43,078 nucleotides of DNA from Alphaproteobacteria bacterium (lineage in GTDB: Bacteria; Pseudomonadota; Alphaproteobacteria; Rhizobiales; JAKIUO01), in contig JAJRQA010000100.1 in assembly GCA_024280475.1 (NCBI GenBank), positions 1 to 43,078 of the forward strand, in the 5' to 3' direction. The notes under the pieces were generated by a model, which was not told where the DNA came from, ran no database searches, and saw only the letters and a program-made list of their open reading frames with translations. Position 1 is the first letter of the stretch, and each line of letters opens with the position of its first letter. Made by a program: the position numbers and the translations under genes. Below are positions 21,063 through 28,765 of the stretch, one piece after another.

Positions 21063-21584
21063 ATGACAATTAGTGATTGGATGATGATTATTGCAGTTAT
21101 TACCTCCCCAGCAATAGCTGTGCAAATCGACAAGCTTCTCGATAAAAAAAGGCTATCCGACGACAAAAAACTCGATATCTATAAAACGATCATGAGAAAT
21201 CGAGCAAATCATCTCGACAAGGAGCTTGTAAAAGCACTCAACGAAATTGATCTTGAATTTTCTGATGAAAAATACGCACTTGTTAGAGAAAAATGGAATG
21301 AATACCTCAACCATTTGTATGACGAGGATTTCTCTGAAAGAGATTTGCACGGATGGACGGATAAAGGTCAAGAGTATTTTACTGACCTAGCCTATGTTAT
21401 GGGTAAATCATTAGGTTACAAATTTGATAAAGTGCATATCAAAAAAGCCACTTATCTCCCCAGACACTTTGAAACTCAGTTCTTCGAAGATATTATGATT
21501 AAAAGGAAACTACTCGAAACTCTCCATGGAGATACACCGGTAAAAATAGTACTGGTTGAAGATACAGAGAAGTCAACTCAATAA
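21063..21584 (+). CDS. DUF6680-like protein with N-terminal hydrophobic anchor
   Basis: A 173-residue protein. The N-terminal hydrophobic segment (MTISDWMMIIAVITSPAIAV) is probably a membrane anchor. It is followed by a charged helical domain with KKLDIYKTIMRNRAN, VKALNEIDLEF and WNEYLNHLYDE. The pattern 'TLMxxRAxxLxxExVxALNxIDxEF' is how I recall the uncharacterised DUF6680 family. No catalytic motif is visible. A GGGG site precedes the ATG. The codon use is A/T-richer than gyrB just upstream, which hints at acquisition. A palindromic repeat element follows directly. Function unknown. Confidence 0.7.
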   Translation: MTISDWMMIIAVITSPAIAVQIDKLLDKKRLSDDKKLDIYKTIMRNRANHLDKELVKALNEIDLEFSDEKYALVREKWNEYLNHLYDEDFSERDLHGWTDKGQEYFTDLAYVMGKSLGYKFDKVHIKKATYLPRHFETQFFEDIMIKRKLLETLHGDTPVKIVLVEDTEKSTQ

Positions 21585-21586
21585 AG

Positions 21587-21738
21587 ACGTCATTCCCGCG
21601 AAGGCGGGAATCCAAGCAGCTATCTACTTGCTGGCGGTCGGCGTGTTTATTAGAGCCATCGATGCAATCTCATTCGCAAAATTGCATCACCGAAATTGCT
21701 ATGGGTTGCTTGGATTCCCGCCTTCGCGGGAATGACGT
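21587..21738. repeat. 152-bp element with 32-bp terminal inverted repeats
   Basis: The left arm at 21587-21618 and the right arm at 21707-21738 are exact reverse complements over 32 nt. Each arm is itself a palindrome (ATTCCCGC ... GCGGGAAT) and carries the widespread GTCATTCCCGCGAAGGCGGG core. The interior holds a further inverted repeat, GATGCAAT/ATTGCATC (from 21661 and near 21681). There is no coding capacity and no clear target-site duplication. It fits a REP-doublet (REPIN-like) or MITE-like element inserted after the DUF6680-like gene, and could also end transcription. Confidence 0.85.
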
Positions 21739-21815
21739 TAGAGTCTAGAGCGACAGGGAAACAAATTTATTCGAGAAATAAGAACGAATCTACAGCTCAA
21801 TAAGGAGACATAAAT

Positions 21816-22127
21816 ATGCTATTTCACCTGGACATTGTTGTCGAATACTCCGCGCAGATGTCGCAAAATGATCTTTTTAAAATTTGGTCACAAGAGGCCG
21901 AGGCTGCCCTTGAGGCGAAGAAGGCGGGTGTTGTTGTTGATTTGTGGAAAGTCGTTGGGGCCCGCCGCGTCATCGTCATTATAGACGTAGAGTCATTTGA
22001 ACTACTGGATCAGATCCTTCTTGATCTTCCCATCATGAAGCAAATGGGGCAGCATGTTCAAGTGACCACGACCGCGCTGCGGACCTATGAAGGCTTTGCC
22101 GCTGACGTCAATAAGCGGCTGGAATAG
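21816..22127 (+). CDS. Muconolactone isomerase-like small protein
   Basis: 103 residues in the size range and pattern of the MIase (muconolactone delta-isomerase) family, a ferredoxin-like alpha/beta barrel fold. Matching segments are MLFHLDIVVEYSAQMSQ near the start, RRVIVIIDVESFELLDQILLDLP and a C-terminal VQVTTTAL. True CatC enzymes act in the beta-ketoadipate pathway, but no other cat or pca gene is present, so a related reaction or a stress-linked role is as likely. An AAGGAGA site precedes the ATG. It is convergent with the HxlR regulator. Confidence 0.72.
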   Translation: MLFHLDIVVEYSAQMSQNDLFKIWSQEAEAALEAKKAGVVVDLWKVVGARRVIVIIDVESFELLDQILLDLPIMKQMGQHVQVTTTALRTYEGFAADVNKRLE

Positions 22128-22193
22128 CAATACCGCAGTTCAACATATAAAATCACGATTTTGCGCAAAATATTCACCAGCGCAAAATAACAA

Positions 22194-22553
22194 TTACTTC
22201 TGTTTCCGATCATATTTTTGCTGCGCCTTGATGATGGCCGCGCCGTGCGTATCATTCCATTTCTCCAGCCGATCAAATATGGGCACAAGGCTTTTTGCCA
22301 ACTGCGTGCGATCATATTCAACACGCGGAGGAATTTCTGGATATTGGGTGCGCTTGACCAGACCATCGCGTTCCAGCTCCCGCAATTGCTGTGTCAGCAT
22401 TTTTTGTGAAACGTCTCCAATTGATCGTTGCAGCTGATTAAAACGGATTGGGCCGTCTCCAAGGTGCCAAAGAATTTCCGGTTTCCAACGTCCCGCAAAA
22501 ACGTCGAGGGCTCCCCCGATAGGACACGAAAATTGATGTTTCTTCTTCCTCAT
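22194..22553 (-). CDS. HxlR-family winged-helix transcriptional regulator
   Basis: 119 residues. It shows the HxlR signature: an N-terminal Cys (SCPIGGALDVFAGRWKPEIL), the helix-turn-helix region IRFNQLQRSIGDVSQKMLTQQLRELERDGLV and a wing with VEYDRTQLAKSL. Members sense redox or electrophiles, often through that N-terminal Cys, and control a divergent neighbour. Here the divergent gene is a pirin, and the shared 107-bp gap holds a palindrome that could be its operator. The frame is open to 22598, but the ATG at 22553, with AGGTG upstream, begins at the family's usual N-terminus. Confidence 0.9.
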   Translation of the reverse strand: MRKKKHQFSCPIGGALDVFAGRWKPEILWHLGDGPIRFNQLQRSIGDVSQKMLTQQLRELERDGLVKRTQYPEIPPRVEYDRTQLAKSLVPIFDRLEKWNDTHGAAIIKAQQKYDRKQK

Positions 22554-22574
22554 GCGAGCACCTATTTTATCAGT

Positions 22575-22586
22575 TACCAATTGGTA
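22575..22586. promoter_or_regulatory. Candidate HxlR operator palindrome
   Basis: TACCAATTGGTA is a perfect 12-bp palindrome in the gap between the divergent HxlR and pirin genes. It is surrounded by GTAC-type half-sites (GGTACC from 22583, TGTACG near 22606), as often seen for HxlR/QorR-type regulators. Binding is inferred from position and symmetry. Confidence 0.5.
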
Positions 22587-22660
22587 CCTACTATACAAAA
22601 CTACTGTACGTTACTACATTCTGTTTAATATCTTTTTCACACAGTAAAAGGAAGCAGAAT

Positions 22661-23332
22661 ATGGGCATGCAAATATTACATCGAGACGATCTACCGCTTG
22701 GCGGATTTGCGGGTTTGATCGAGCATCGCCTTGTCACGGACAAACGGGTCGGTGGTGGGAGCGATAGTTGGGATGGGCTTGGTAACTTCGTTTATCTGGC
22801 GGATGCCCGTTTCTTGCCCAAAGGTCAGACAAACATGCATCCTCATAAAGAAATCGACGTTATCTCTGTGATTGTCGAAGGCCGCATAGTCCATGAAGGG
22901 TCGCTGGAACACGGACAGTCAATGAGTATTGATCAAGCGCAGGCTCAACGCGCTGGCGGCGAAGGGTTCCGCCACAACGAGATCAATCCTGACGATGAAA
23001 AAAACCGCATGATACAGCTTTGGGTATTGCCCGAGACGCCAGGAGAGCGGGCGGCCTATAAATTATATGATCTTCAACAAGGCGCGATGACCCGCATCTA
23101 TGGCGGCGCTAAAAACCAGAGCGAGACGCTGGATAGCCACACTATTGTGGAAGTGGGGATGCTGTCTATCGATCAGGAAATTTCAACGGATGGTGAGTTT
23201 TTGGCCTATGTGACAAGAGGAAATGGTGAACTCAATGGCACAAATATAAAAGATGGCGATCTGGTCCGTGGTGACAATCTGCAATTCAAAGCGAACAGTG
23301 ATGTACAGATTATTGTCGTCAGCACAAAGTAG
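22661..23332 (+). CDS. Pirin-family protein (bicupin)
   Basis: 223 residues in a YhhW-like pirin layout. The first cupin holds the metal-binding motif MHPHKEIDVISVIVEG, plus a downstream His in FRHNEIN and a Glu. The second, degenerate cupin lies around VEVGMLSIDQEI to GDLVRGDNLQF. Bacterial pirins include quercetin 2,3-dioxygenases and metal-dependent regulators. An AAAGGAAG site precedes the ATG. It is divergent from an HxlR regulator, so redox- or electrophile-induced expression is plausible. Confidence 0.88.
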   Translation: MGMQILHRDDLPLGGFAGLIEHRLVTDKRVGGGSDSWDGLGNFVYLADARFLPKGQTNMHPHKEIDVISVIVEGRIVHEGSLEHGQSMSIDQAQAQRAGGEGFRHNEINPDDEKNRMIQLWVLPETPGERAAYKLYDLQQGAMTRIYGGAKNQSETLDSHTIVEVGMLSIDQEISTDGEFLAYVTRGNGELNGTNIKDGDLVRGDNLQFKANSDVQIIVVSTK

Positions 23333-23716
23333 TAGATCAATGAGCGCACCCCTCAACCGCTTCACGCTCTTGGCGCAAATGCGAAGTTTTGAGCGGCACC
23401 ATGACAGATCTTTAAAACTGGATCCTCGATAAACATGCGGGGTGAGAACAATGCCCCAAATGAACATTGTGGCCGCATATTTTCAAGGATGACGAATGGT
23501 GGGTAATGAGCGATGGATGGTTTGTGAAGAATGACGAGGAGGAGAGATCGCCCCCCTCGTCATCCCGGAAATTTTTGGCCCCGGTGGTATTGTTGTCTAG
23601 AGGCTATGACCCGTAAAATTATCAGGGATCCATCTTCAACGATCGCTCGCCTTGCCGCTCAAAAACTCTCACACAAAGCCCGCTCTTGCAGACAGTAAAT
23701 GAGCCCGGACAACTCC
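23333..23716. other. 384-bp gene-free region with an mdh-tail-like fragment
   Basis: No convincing gene. On the minus strand, about 23354-23380 encodes LRQEREAVE, which matches LREEREAVE in the C-terminus of mdh just downstream, with about 24 of 27 nt identical. A hairpin with ATGACGAGG (23531-23539) and CCTCGTCAT (23555-23563) lies further on, without a T-run. The region may be a relic of a partial duplication of the mdh 3' end. Confidence 0.45.
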
Positions 23717-24700
23717 TTAACTACCAAGAAAACTCTCAACCGCTTCGCGTTCTTCGCGCAATTCGGTTTCGGTCTCATTCATGCGGGAGCGTGAGAATTC
23801 TGAAACCTCCAAACCCTGCACTATTTCATATTTTCCGTCTTTGCAGGTGACGGGATGGCCATAGATGATGCCAGGCTCAATGCCGTAGGAACCGTTCGAG
23901 GGAATGCCCATCGACACCCAATCGCCATCAGCTGTGCCTCGCGCCCAAGTACTCATATGATCAATCGCAGCACTCGCCGCGCTGGCTGCAGATGACGCGC
24001 CTCTGGCCTTGATGATGGCCGCCCCGCGCTGCTGCACATCAGGGATAAACGTGGTGCCATACCAATCAGCATCGATCAGTCCCATCGCCTCATCTCCCTT
24101 GACCGTTGCATGGTGCAAGTCGGGATATTGCGTTGAGCTATGATTGCCCCAGATGATCACCTTTTTAATATCTGTAGAGTGAGCGCCGGTTTTTTCCGCC
24201 AGCATGGACATGGCGCGGTTATGATCAAGACGTACCATCGCCGTAAAACAATTGGGATCCAGATCAGGGGCACTTGCTTGCGCGATCAAGGCATTGGTAT
24301 TGGCTGGATTGCCAACGACGAGCACCTTCACGTCGCGCTTGGCATGGTCGTTGAGCGCCTTGCCCTGGGGGCCAAAAATGGCACCATTGGCCTGTAGCAG
24401 ATCACTGCGCTCCATACCTGGTCCGCGCGGGCGCGACCCAACCAGCATCGCATAATCAATATCTTTAAAGGCAATATTGGCGTCATCTGTCGCGACAATG
24501 CCCGCCAAAAGCGGAAACGCGCAATCGTTCAATTCCATCACCACACCATCAAGGGCGCCAAGCGCTGGCGTAATCTCCAGCAGATGAAGGATCACAGGTT
24601 GATCCGGCCCCAGCATATCGCCTGCTGCAATACGAAAAAGCAATGCATAGCCAATTTGACCTGCGGCCCCGGAAATCGCTATTTTTACTGGTTGTTTCAT
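23717..24700 (-). CDS. mdh: Malate dehydrogenase (NAD, cytosolic-type/type 2)
   Basis: 327 residues. The enzyme interconverts malate and oxaloacetate in the TCA cycle. The Rossmann motif is [43 protein letters not shown] and RLDHNRA follow, and the catalytic-site segment [13 protein letters not shown] carries the active-site His. This is the long, cytosolic-like MDH form rather than the LDH-like GSGMIGGTLAHL form common in Rhizobiales. The frame is open to a TTG at 24706; the ATG at 24700 begins the family's N-terminus and has AAGAGG about 11 nt upstream. No TCA neighbour is present. Confidence 0.93.
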   Translation of the reverse strand: MKQPVKIAISGAAGQIGYALLFRIAAGDMLGPDQPVILHLLEITPALGALDGVVMELNDCAFPLLAGIVATDDANIAFKDIDYAMLVGSRPRGPGMERSDLLQANGAIFGPQGKALNDHAKRDVKVLVVGNPANTNALIAQASAPDLDPNCFTAMVRLDHNRAMSMLAEKTGAHSTDIKKVIIWGNHSSTQYPDLHHATVKGDEAMGLIDADWYGTTFIPDVQQRGAAIIKARGASSAASAASAAIDHMSTWARGTADGDWVSMGIPSNGSYGIEPGIIYGHPVTCKDGKYEIVQGLEVSEFSRSRMNETETELREEREAVESFLGS

Positions 24701-24798
24701 AGTCAAAATCGCCTCTTATTATGATTGATTGATCCAGACGGTTTGAACTTAGACAATTGCCATCAGTCTGCAAAGCTGCAAATGGTTAAACAGCCTAC

Positions 24799-24844
24799 CA
24801 AACAACAAAAAGGAGATGGCTGCGATTGCAGCTCATCCCCTTTT
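24799..24844 (-). terminator. Terminator between the soluble repeat-protein gene and mdh
   Basis: On the minus strand a stem GATGAGCTGC/GCAGCCATC (loop AATC, one mismatch, extended by GGGGA/TCC-type pairs) is followed by CTTTTTGTTGTTT. It ends the transcript of the repeat-protein gene ending at 24930 and implies a separate mdh promoter. Confidence 0.75.
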
Positions 24845-24929
24845 ATTTGTTTGCACCTGTGAAAATCATTCGCCAATCTGGCGTGAAAGTGATTGCGGTC
24901 AATAGCAGCTACACTGCCTTTTCAATCTC

Positions 24930-26561
24930 TTAACCTGCAACGGTCATGTGCAATTTATCATCCTGGTCTTCAGCCTCCAAGGCCAACTCATCATGGATTG
25001 TACCATTGTCGCCAATCAGGAGTGAGAGGACGCTATTGACAGTCGTCAGCGTCTCGATATCCGCTACTCCAGCACTTGGATCTTGTATACCAGCTCCCTC
25101 ACCATGTTCGACACGAGCCGTATCTATTTCATTCTTGAGCTGGGACAAAAGATTATTAATTCTTTCCGATGCAGGGTTGGACTGAACACGGGGCTCTGCC
25201 AACAGGTCTCGCATTTTGATTTGCTCGCCATTCAGATCGACAACATCGCTTTTCAACTCATGTAAAAGACTGTGAATATTTTCGACCTGTGAATTAAAAG
25301 CCAACTCGACAGACTTCATTTGCTCATCTTTGAGATTTTCAATATCGTCTTTGAAGCTGCTGAGAATAGGCTTAATTTCATTAGCCGCTCCGCTCGAAGG
25401 TTTGTCGAGCGCTTCAATATGAAGTTTCTTTAGTTCAGAGAATTCATCCTGGAGTTCAACAAACATTTCCAGGATCGCATTGTCTGATACAATCGAATTT
25501 TTTGTTTGCTCTGCTTTAAGCTCACGGATTTCAGATTTCAATTCAGCAAAAAGACTAATGAGTTCACTTTCGCTCGAAGGAGCGGAGTTCTCTTGATCTC
25601 TCCTGACAATCGCAATATCCTCTTTAAGCTCAGCCAAAAGCCCAAGCAGCTCACTATCTTCTCGAACCGATGGCGATTTTTGCTCTTCTTTCAGAGCAGA
25701 AACATCCTCCTTCAATTCGGACAATAAAGAGTGAACGTCAAGAGAGCTATCCTTCGATGGGCGCGCCTGCTGCTCTTTGAGTACAGAAATTTCGCCCTTC
25801 AATTCGCTAAGAAGGCTAAGCACCTCCCCTTGTTCAATCGTCGAAGGCTGAATTTCTTCGCTCCTCAGCGGGGCATAATCTTTCGGGGATTCAGTCACAA
25901 TTTCGCGCCGTTTCTTCCTGAAATTTCCGACCTGGAAAGACGGTTTATCACTGAGATCGAAATTTTCTCGCTGAGATATTGCCTCCTGGGGCGCGGATTC
26001 GCCCTCGCCAATAGCTTCAATAGAAATTTGATCAGCCTTTAGATATGGTTCATCCAACTGACGGTCTGTTGGGGCCTTTGAACCGGTCACCATAGGAGTT
26101 TCTCTCCCAAAAAGACCTGAAAGTTCACCGCGAAGACCGGACAAACTTTCATCTCCATCGCCTTGAGATATTATTTCTTCAGAAACGGTCTCTTCTTTAA
26201 GGCTGGCAATATCGTTTCTCAGTCTATCGAGGAGATCATGGTCCACTTCATTCACGGCGATTTCAGCCGCCAAAACCCGGGGTTCCATATCTTCTTCATT
26301 TTTCCAGGATCCGATTTTATTTCTCAGATCGCTCAAGCCCTGATGATCTACCACACTCTCGGCAATGATTAGCTTGCGTGCCTGTAATACACTGTCTGTC
26401 CGGCTGATTCCCGTAGTATCGGGGCCAAAATTTCTCAGCCGCTCAATTCGTTCGGCTCGTTCTTTATTCAGTTTTCCAAAAAAAGAAATTTTTCCAAAAA
26501 GTGATGGATTATTTCGTGTTCCATCCGACTTTTCCGATTTGCGCTGCCCAAAATTTCTCAT
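24930..26561 (-). CDS. Uncharacterised repeat protein with about eight 'LLxxLKxDIxxLKxEQ' units
   Basis: About 543 residues; I do not recognise a named family. From about residue 248 to 486 it carries roughly eight units of 29-38 residues. Each begins with a core like SLLSELKEDVSALKEEQ followed by a Ser/Pro/Asp-rich spacer. Weaker copies (DLLDRLRNDIASLKEE, SLSGLRGELSGLFG) lie nearer the N-terminus. The first 40 residues are basic (KISFFGKLNKERAERIERLR). Near the C-terminus NSVLSLLIGDNGTIHDE resembles a motif in the next gene's product. No signal peptide, membrane segment or enzymatic motif is seen, so it is probably a cytosolic helical scaffold. The start is the ATG 26561 with GGGGAA upstream, not the TTG at 26567. 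A/T-rich codons suggest an accessory origin. Confidence 0.7.
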   Translation of the reverse strand: MRNFGQRKSEKSDGTRNNPSLFGKISFFGKLNKERAERIERLRNFGPDTTGISRTDSVLQARKLIIAESVVDHQGLSDLRNKIGSWKNEEDMEPRVLAAEIAVNEVDHDLLDRLRNDIASLKEETVSEEIISQGDGDESLSGLRGELSGLFGRETPMVTGSKAPTDRQLDEPYLKADQISIEAIGEGESAPQEAISQRENFDLSDKPSFQVGNFRKKRREIVTESPKDYAPLRSEEIQPSTIEQGEVLSLLSELKGEISVLKEQQARPSKDSSLDVHSLLSELKEDVSALKEEQKSPSVREDSELLGLLAELKEDIAIVRRDQENSAPSSESELISLFAELKSEIRELKAEQTKNSIVSDNAILEMFVELQDEFSELKKLHIEALDKPSSGAANEIKPILSSFKDDIENLKDEQMKSVELAFNSQVENIHSLLHELKSDVVDLNGEQIKMRDLLAEPRVQSNPASERINNLLSQLKNEIDTARVEHGEGAGIQDPSAGVADIETLTTVNSVLSLLIGDNGTIHDELALEAEDQDDKLHMTVAG

Positions 26562-26885
26562 TCCCAATTCCCCAAATAGATATACTTGTCACGCCAACTC
26601 ATACTGCCGTTCAGTTACTTGATCAGGCATGCACTAGCAGTTTTGCTATTAGGAATATAGCAAAAGAAAACTAAGATTATATTGAGATATCCCTAACTAA
26701 ATCACTGAAAATATTAATGATTAATTTTATAACAAGACGCATTTTCTTAAACAGAATAGCCCTCATAGAGGATAATACTGTCGGTCCAATGCTGGTTGGT
26801 CCCAAAGATAAAGAAGGAAAACCTGCGCGGCTCTCCTTCCTCTCATTTGTTATACTTCCATCGATGCCGTAAAGCCTGCTTCATT
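26562..26885 (-). other. 324-bp A+T-rich gap between the two repeat-protein genes
   Basis: It contains a terminator for the upstream gene (near 26804-26839) and then a strongly A+T-rich stretch of about 150 bp (26640-26760) that presumably carries the promoter of the gene starting at 26561. No ORF of note and no RNA gene is recognised. Confidence 0.45.
26804..26839 (-). terminator. Terminator after the membrane-anchored repeat-protein gene
   Basis: On the minus strand an 11-nt stem (26839-26829 with 26823-26813, two G-T pairs, loop GCGCA) is followed by TTTATCTTT. It lies 47 bp past the stop codon at 26886. Confidence 0.7.
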
Positions 26886-28511
26886 TTACCCAGGAGTGCG
26901 GCGAAGCTCTGCGAGGCGCTTGGCGGCCGCCTGGTGGCCTTGTCTGGCGGCTGAATAATACAGCACTTTAGCGCGCGTCAGATTAGGTTCGACACTCAGC
27001 ACGCTGGCCATGGTGGCAAGATGTAACGGATCGAATGTCTGAGCAAGCTTAAAGGCGGCTTCAGCGCTTTGCTGACTCATGGCATATTCAAGCATCTGTC
27101 TTGCCGACACCAAATCACCAAGCTCAATGAGATTGGCAGCATCGGCCAATAGAGCCTGCACTTCTTCTGTTTCAAGCTTGGGTCGCTTAACAACGATATT
27201 GGGAAGCGCCGGTGGCGTGTTCGGCGCGACCGCAGCCACTTTTACTTTTGCTTTTACTGTTTTGCGAGCGGCAACAACAGCAACTCTCTTAGCGCTCGCG
27301 GCAGCTTCCAAAGCGGCCACCTTCTGGCTGTTCTGTTTTTGCAATCCCAGCAAGGCCAACAGGTTTTCATTGTTCTGGTCATTTATGCTATTGGCATAAT
27401 ATATGCCGCTAGCCGTCGCACCGCCCACCAGCGCGACCAACCCAACGGTCATCAAGAAAGCCTGGCCAACGGAGGTCCTGCGCCCTCCCTGAGGCGAATT
27501 ATAAAAAGTTTTCAGGCTGTCATTTTCTTGACGAAGACCTGAAATATCACCCTGCAACTGGGCCAGCAATCCCGAAAGCTCTCCGCCGCCACCTGGCACT
27601 TTATTTCGGAGCGAATCATTTTCCTGCCGAAGACCTGCGATATCTCCTTGCAACTGATTCAACAGCAAGGATACTTCCGCTCCCTGCCCGGCCATCACCG
27701 TCGGGACATTATACTGTACCTTCAAAGTGTCGTTTTCAGACCTCAGAGCCGATATATCACCTTGCAATTCAGCCAGCAATGTCTGCACCTCTGGAGCGGC
27801 TGAATCAATCACTGCAGGCATATTGAACTTGTCACGCGCTGACAAATTGCCTTTTTCAAGCGTGCTAATGTCGGACTTCAACTGGTTCAGCAAATCAGCA
27901 ATCGTCGATCCGCTCGCCGCGGCAACGACGCTCGTCGTTCGATCCATACCGCTATCACTATTTGCAGCCGACTCATGAGATTGCGATATATCTTGCTCAT
28001 CGTCTGTCAATAGCGGTAACAGATCAGAGATTGCGTTACTAGCAACCTCATTTTTGCTGTCTTGAGGCGCTGGTGTAATCAAGGTTCTCGAGGACACAGG
28101 TTGCGCTTCAGGTGTGCCAACTCCCTGCGCGGCAGTCACCGGTGACTGGATCTCAACCGGCTCAGCTTCTTCTTCGTAATTTTCACCGATCACAGCCATG
28201 ATGGATTGCAGACCCTGCGTTACTGTCGAGCCTTCGTCCTGCTGAAGTCTGGCAGCATCAATCTTGTCGGTCAGTTTTGAAGCCGAAGCTGCATTGACTG
28301 GAGGCGTTGGGGTCGCTGCCTTGTCGAGCGCTCCACTGACAGCTGAATCATAATTATCACCGATAACAGCCATCACTGATTGCAACCCTTGGGCAACGGC
28401 TGGGGCAGCAGCGGCGGCATCGCGCGCCTTGGCAGCATCGGCTTGGCTAATGCCAGTCTTTGGATTCTTGGGTGGCTCATTTGGCGAGCCGCTTTTTGTA
28501 CTGTCACTCAT
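26886..28511 (-). CDS. Membrane-anchored repeat protein with C-terminal TPR/Sel1-like domain
   Basis: 541 residues, not a family I can name. Order of parts: two copies of QGLQS(V/I)MAVIG(D/E)NY at about 41-54 and 99-112 in an Ala/Pro/Thr-rich N-terminus; four units with the core LLNQLQGDIxxLRQENDSL at about 205-335, sharing the LLxxLxxDIxxL core of the neighbouring gene's product; one membrane helix at about 348-370; an Ala/Lys-rich linker; and a C-terminal helical-repeat domain (about 450-535) with LIELGDLVSARQMLEYA and AKVLYYSAARQGHQAAAKRLAEL, typical of Sel1/TPR units. The single helix suggests a cytosolic N-terminus and periplasmic repeats, a layout resembling PodJ-type polar scaffolds. 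Its role is unknown. Confidence 0.72.
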   Translation of the reverse strand: MSDSTKSGSPNEPPKNPKTGISQADAAKARDAAAAAPAVAQGLQSVMAVIGDNYDSAVSGALDKAATPTPPVNAASASKLTDKIDAARLQQDEGSTVTQGLQSIMAVIGENYEEEAEPVEIQSPVTAAQGVGTPEAQPVSSRTLITPAPQDSKNEVASNAISDLLPLLTDDEQDISQSHESAANSDSGMDRTTSVVAAASGSTIADLLNQLKSDISTLEKGNLSARDKFNMPAVIDSAAPEVQTLLAELQGDISALRSENDTLKVQYNVPTVMAGQGAEVSLLLNQLQGDIAGLRQENDSLRNKVPGGGGELSGLLAQLQGDISGLRQENDSLKTFYNSPQGGRRTSVGQAFLMTVGLVALVGGATASGIYYANSINDQNNENLLALLGLQKQNSQKVAALEAAASAKRVAVVAARKTVKAKVKVAAVAPNTPPALPNIVVKRPKLETEEVQALLADAANLIELGDLVSARQMLEYAMSQQSAEAAFKLAQTFDPLHLATMASVLSVEPNLTRAKVLYYSAARQGHQAAAKRLAELRRTPG

Positions 28512-28620
28512 ACCTGAACTCCCTTAACTGAAACTGTGACCGCTCCAGTCGCTACGCGTTATTTTTACATTTCCATCCTGTTTTGGGATGGCCCACATTT
28601 TTTTGTCGCAAAAAGCAGGT

Positions 28621-28760
28621 GAAAACCGATACCTACTTTTCCTGAAGCCGCTCTACTCTGCGCCAGCTTCCGGGCGGAAAACCGGTGCCCACTTTTCCTG
28701 AAGCCGCTCTACTCTGCGCCAGCTTCCGGGCGGAAAACCGGTGCCCACTTTTCCTGAAGC
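28621..28760. repeat. 56-bp tandem repeat, 2.5 copies
   Basis: Unit 1 is 28621-28676, unit 2 is 28677-28732 and a half unit is 28733-28760. The half unit repeats the first 28 nt (GAAAACCGGTGCCCACTTTT plus CCTGAAGC). Units 1 and 2 differ at a few positions in that core. GGAAAA and TTTTCC within the core can pair as a short hairpin. This GGAAAACCGGTxCCCACTTTTCC type of sequence is familiar from intergenic DNA of Hyphomicrobiales. The array lies directly after the TAXI gene's stop codon. Confidence 0.9.
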
Positions 28761-28765
28761 TACTA

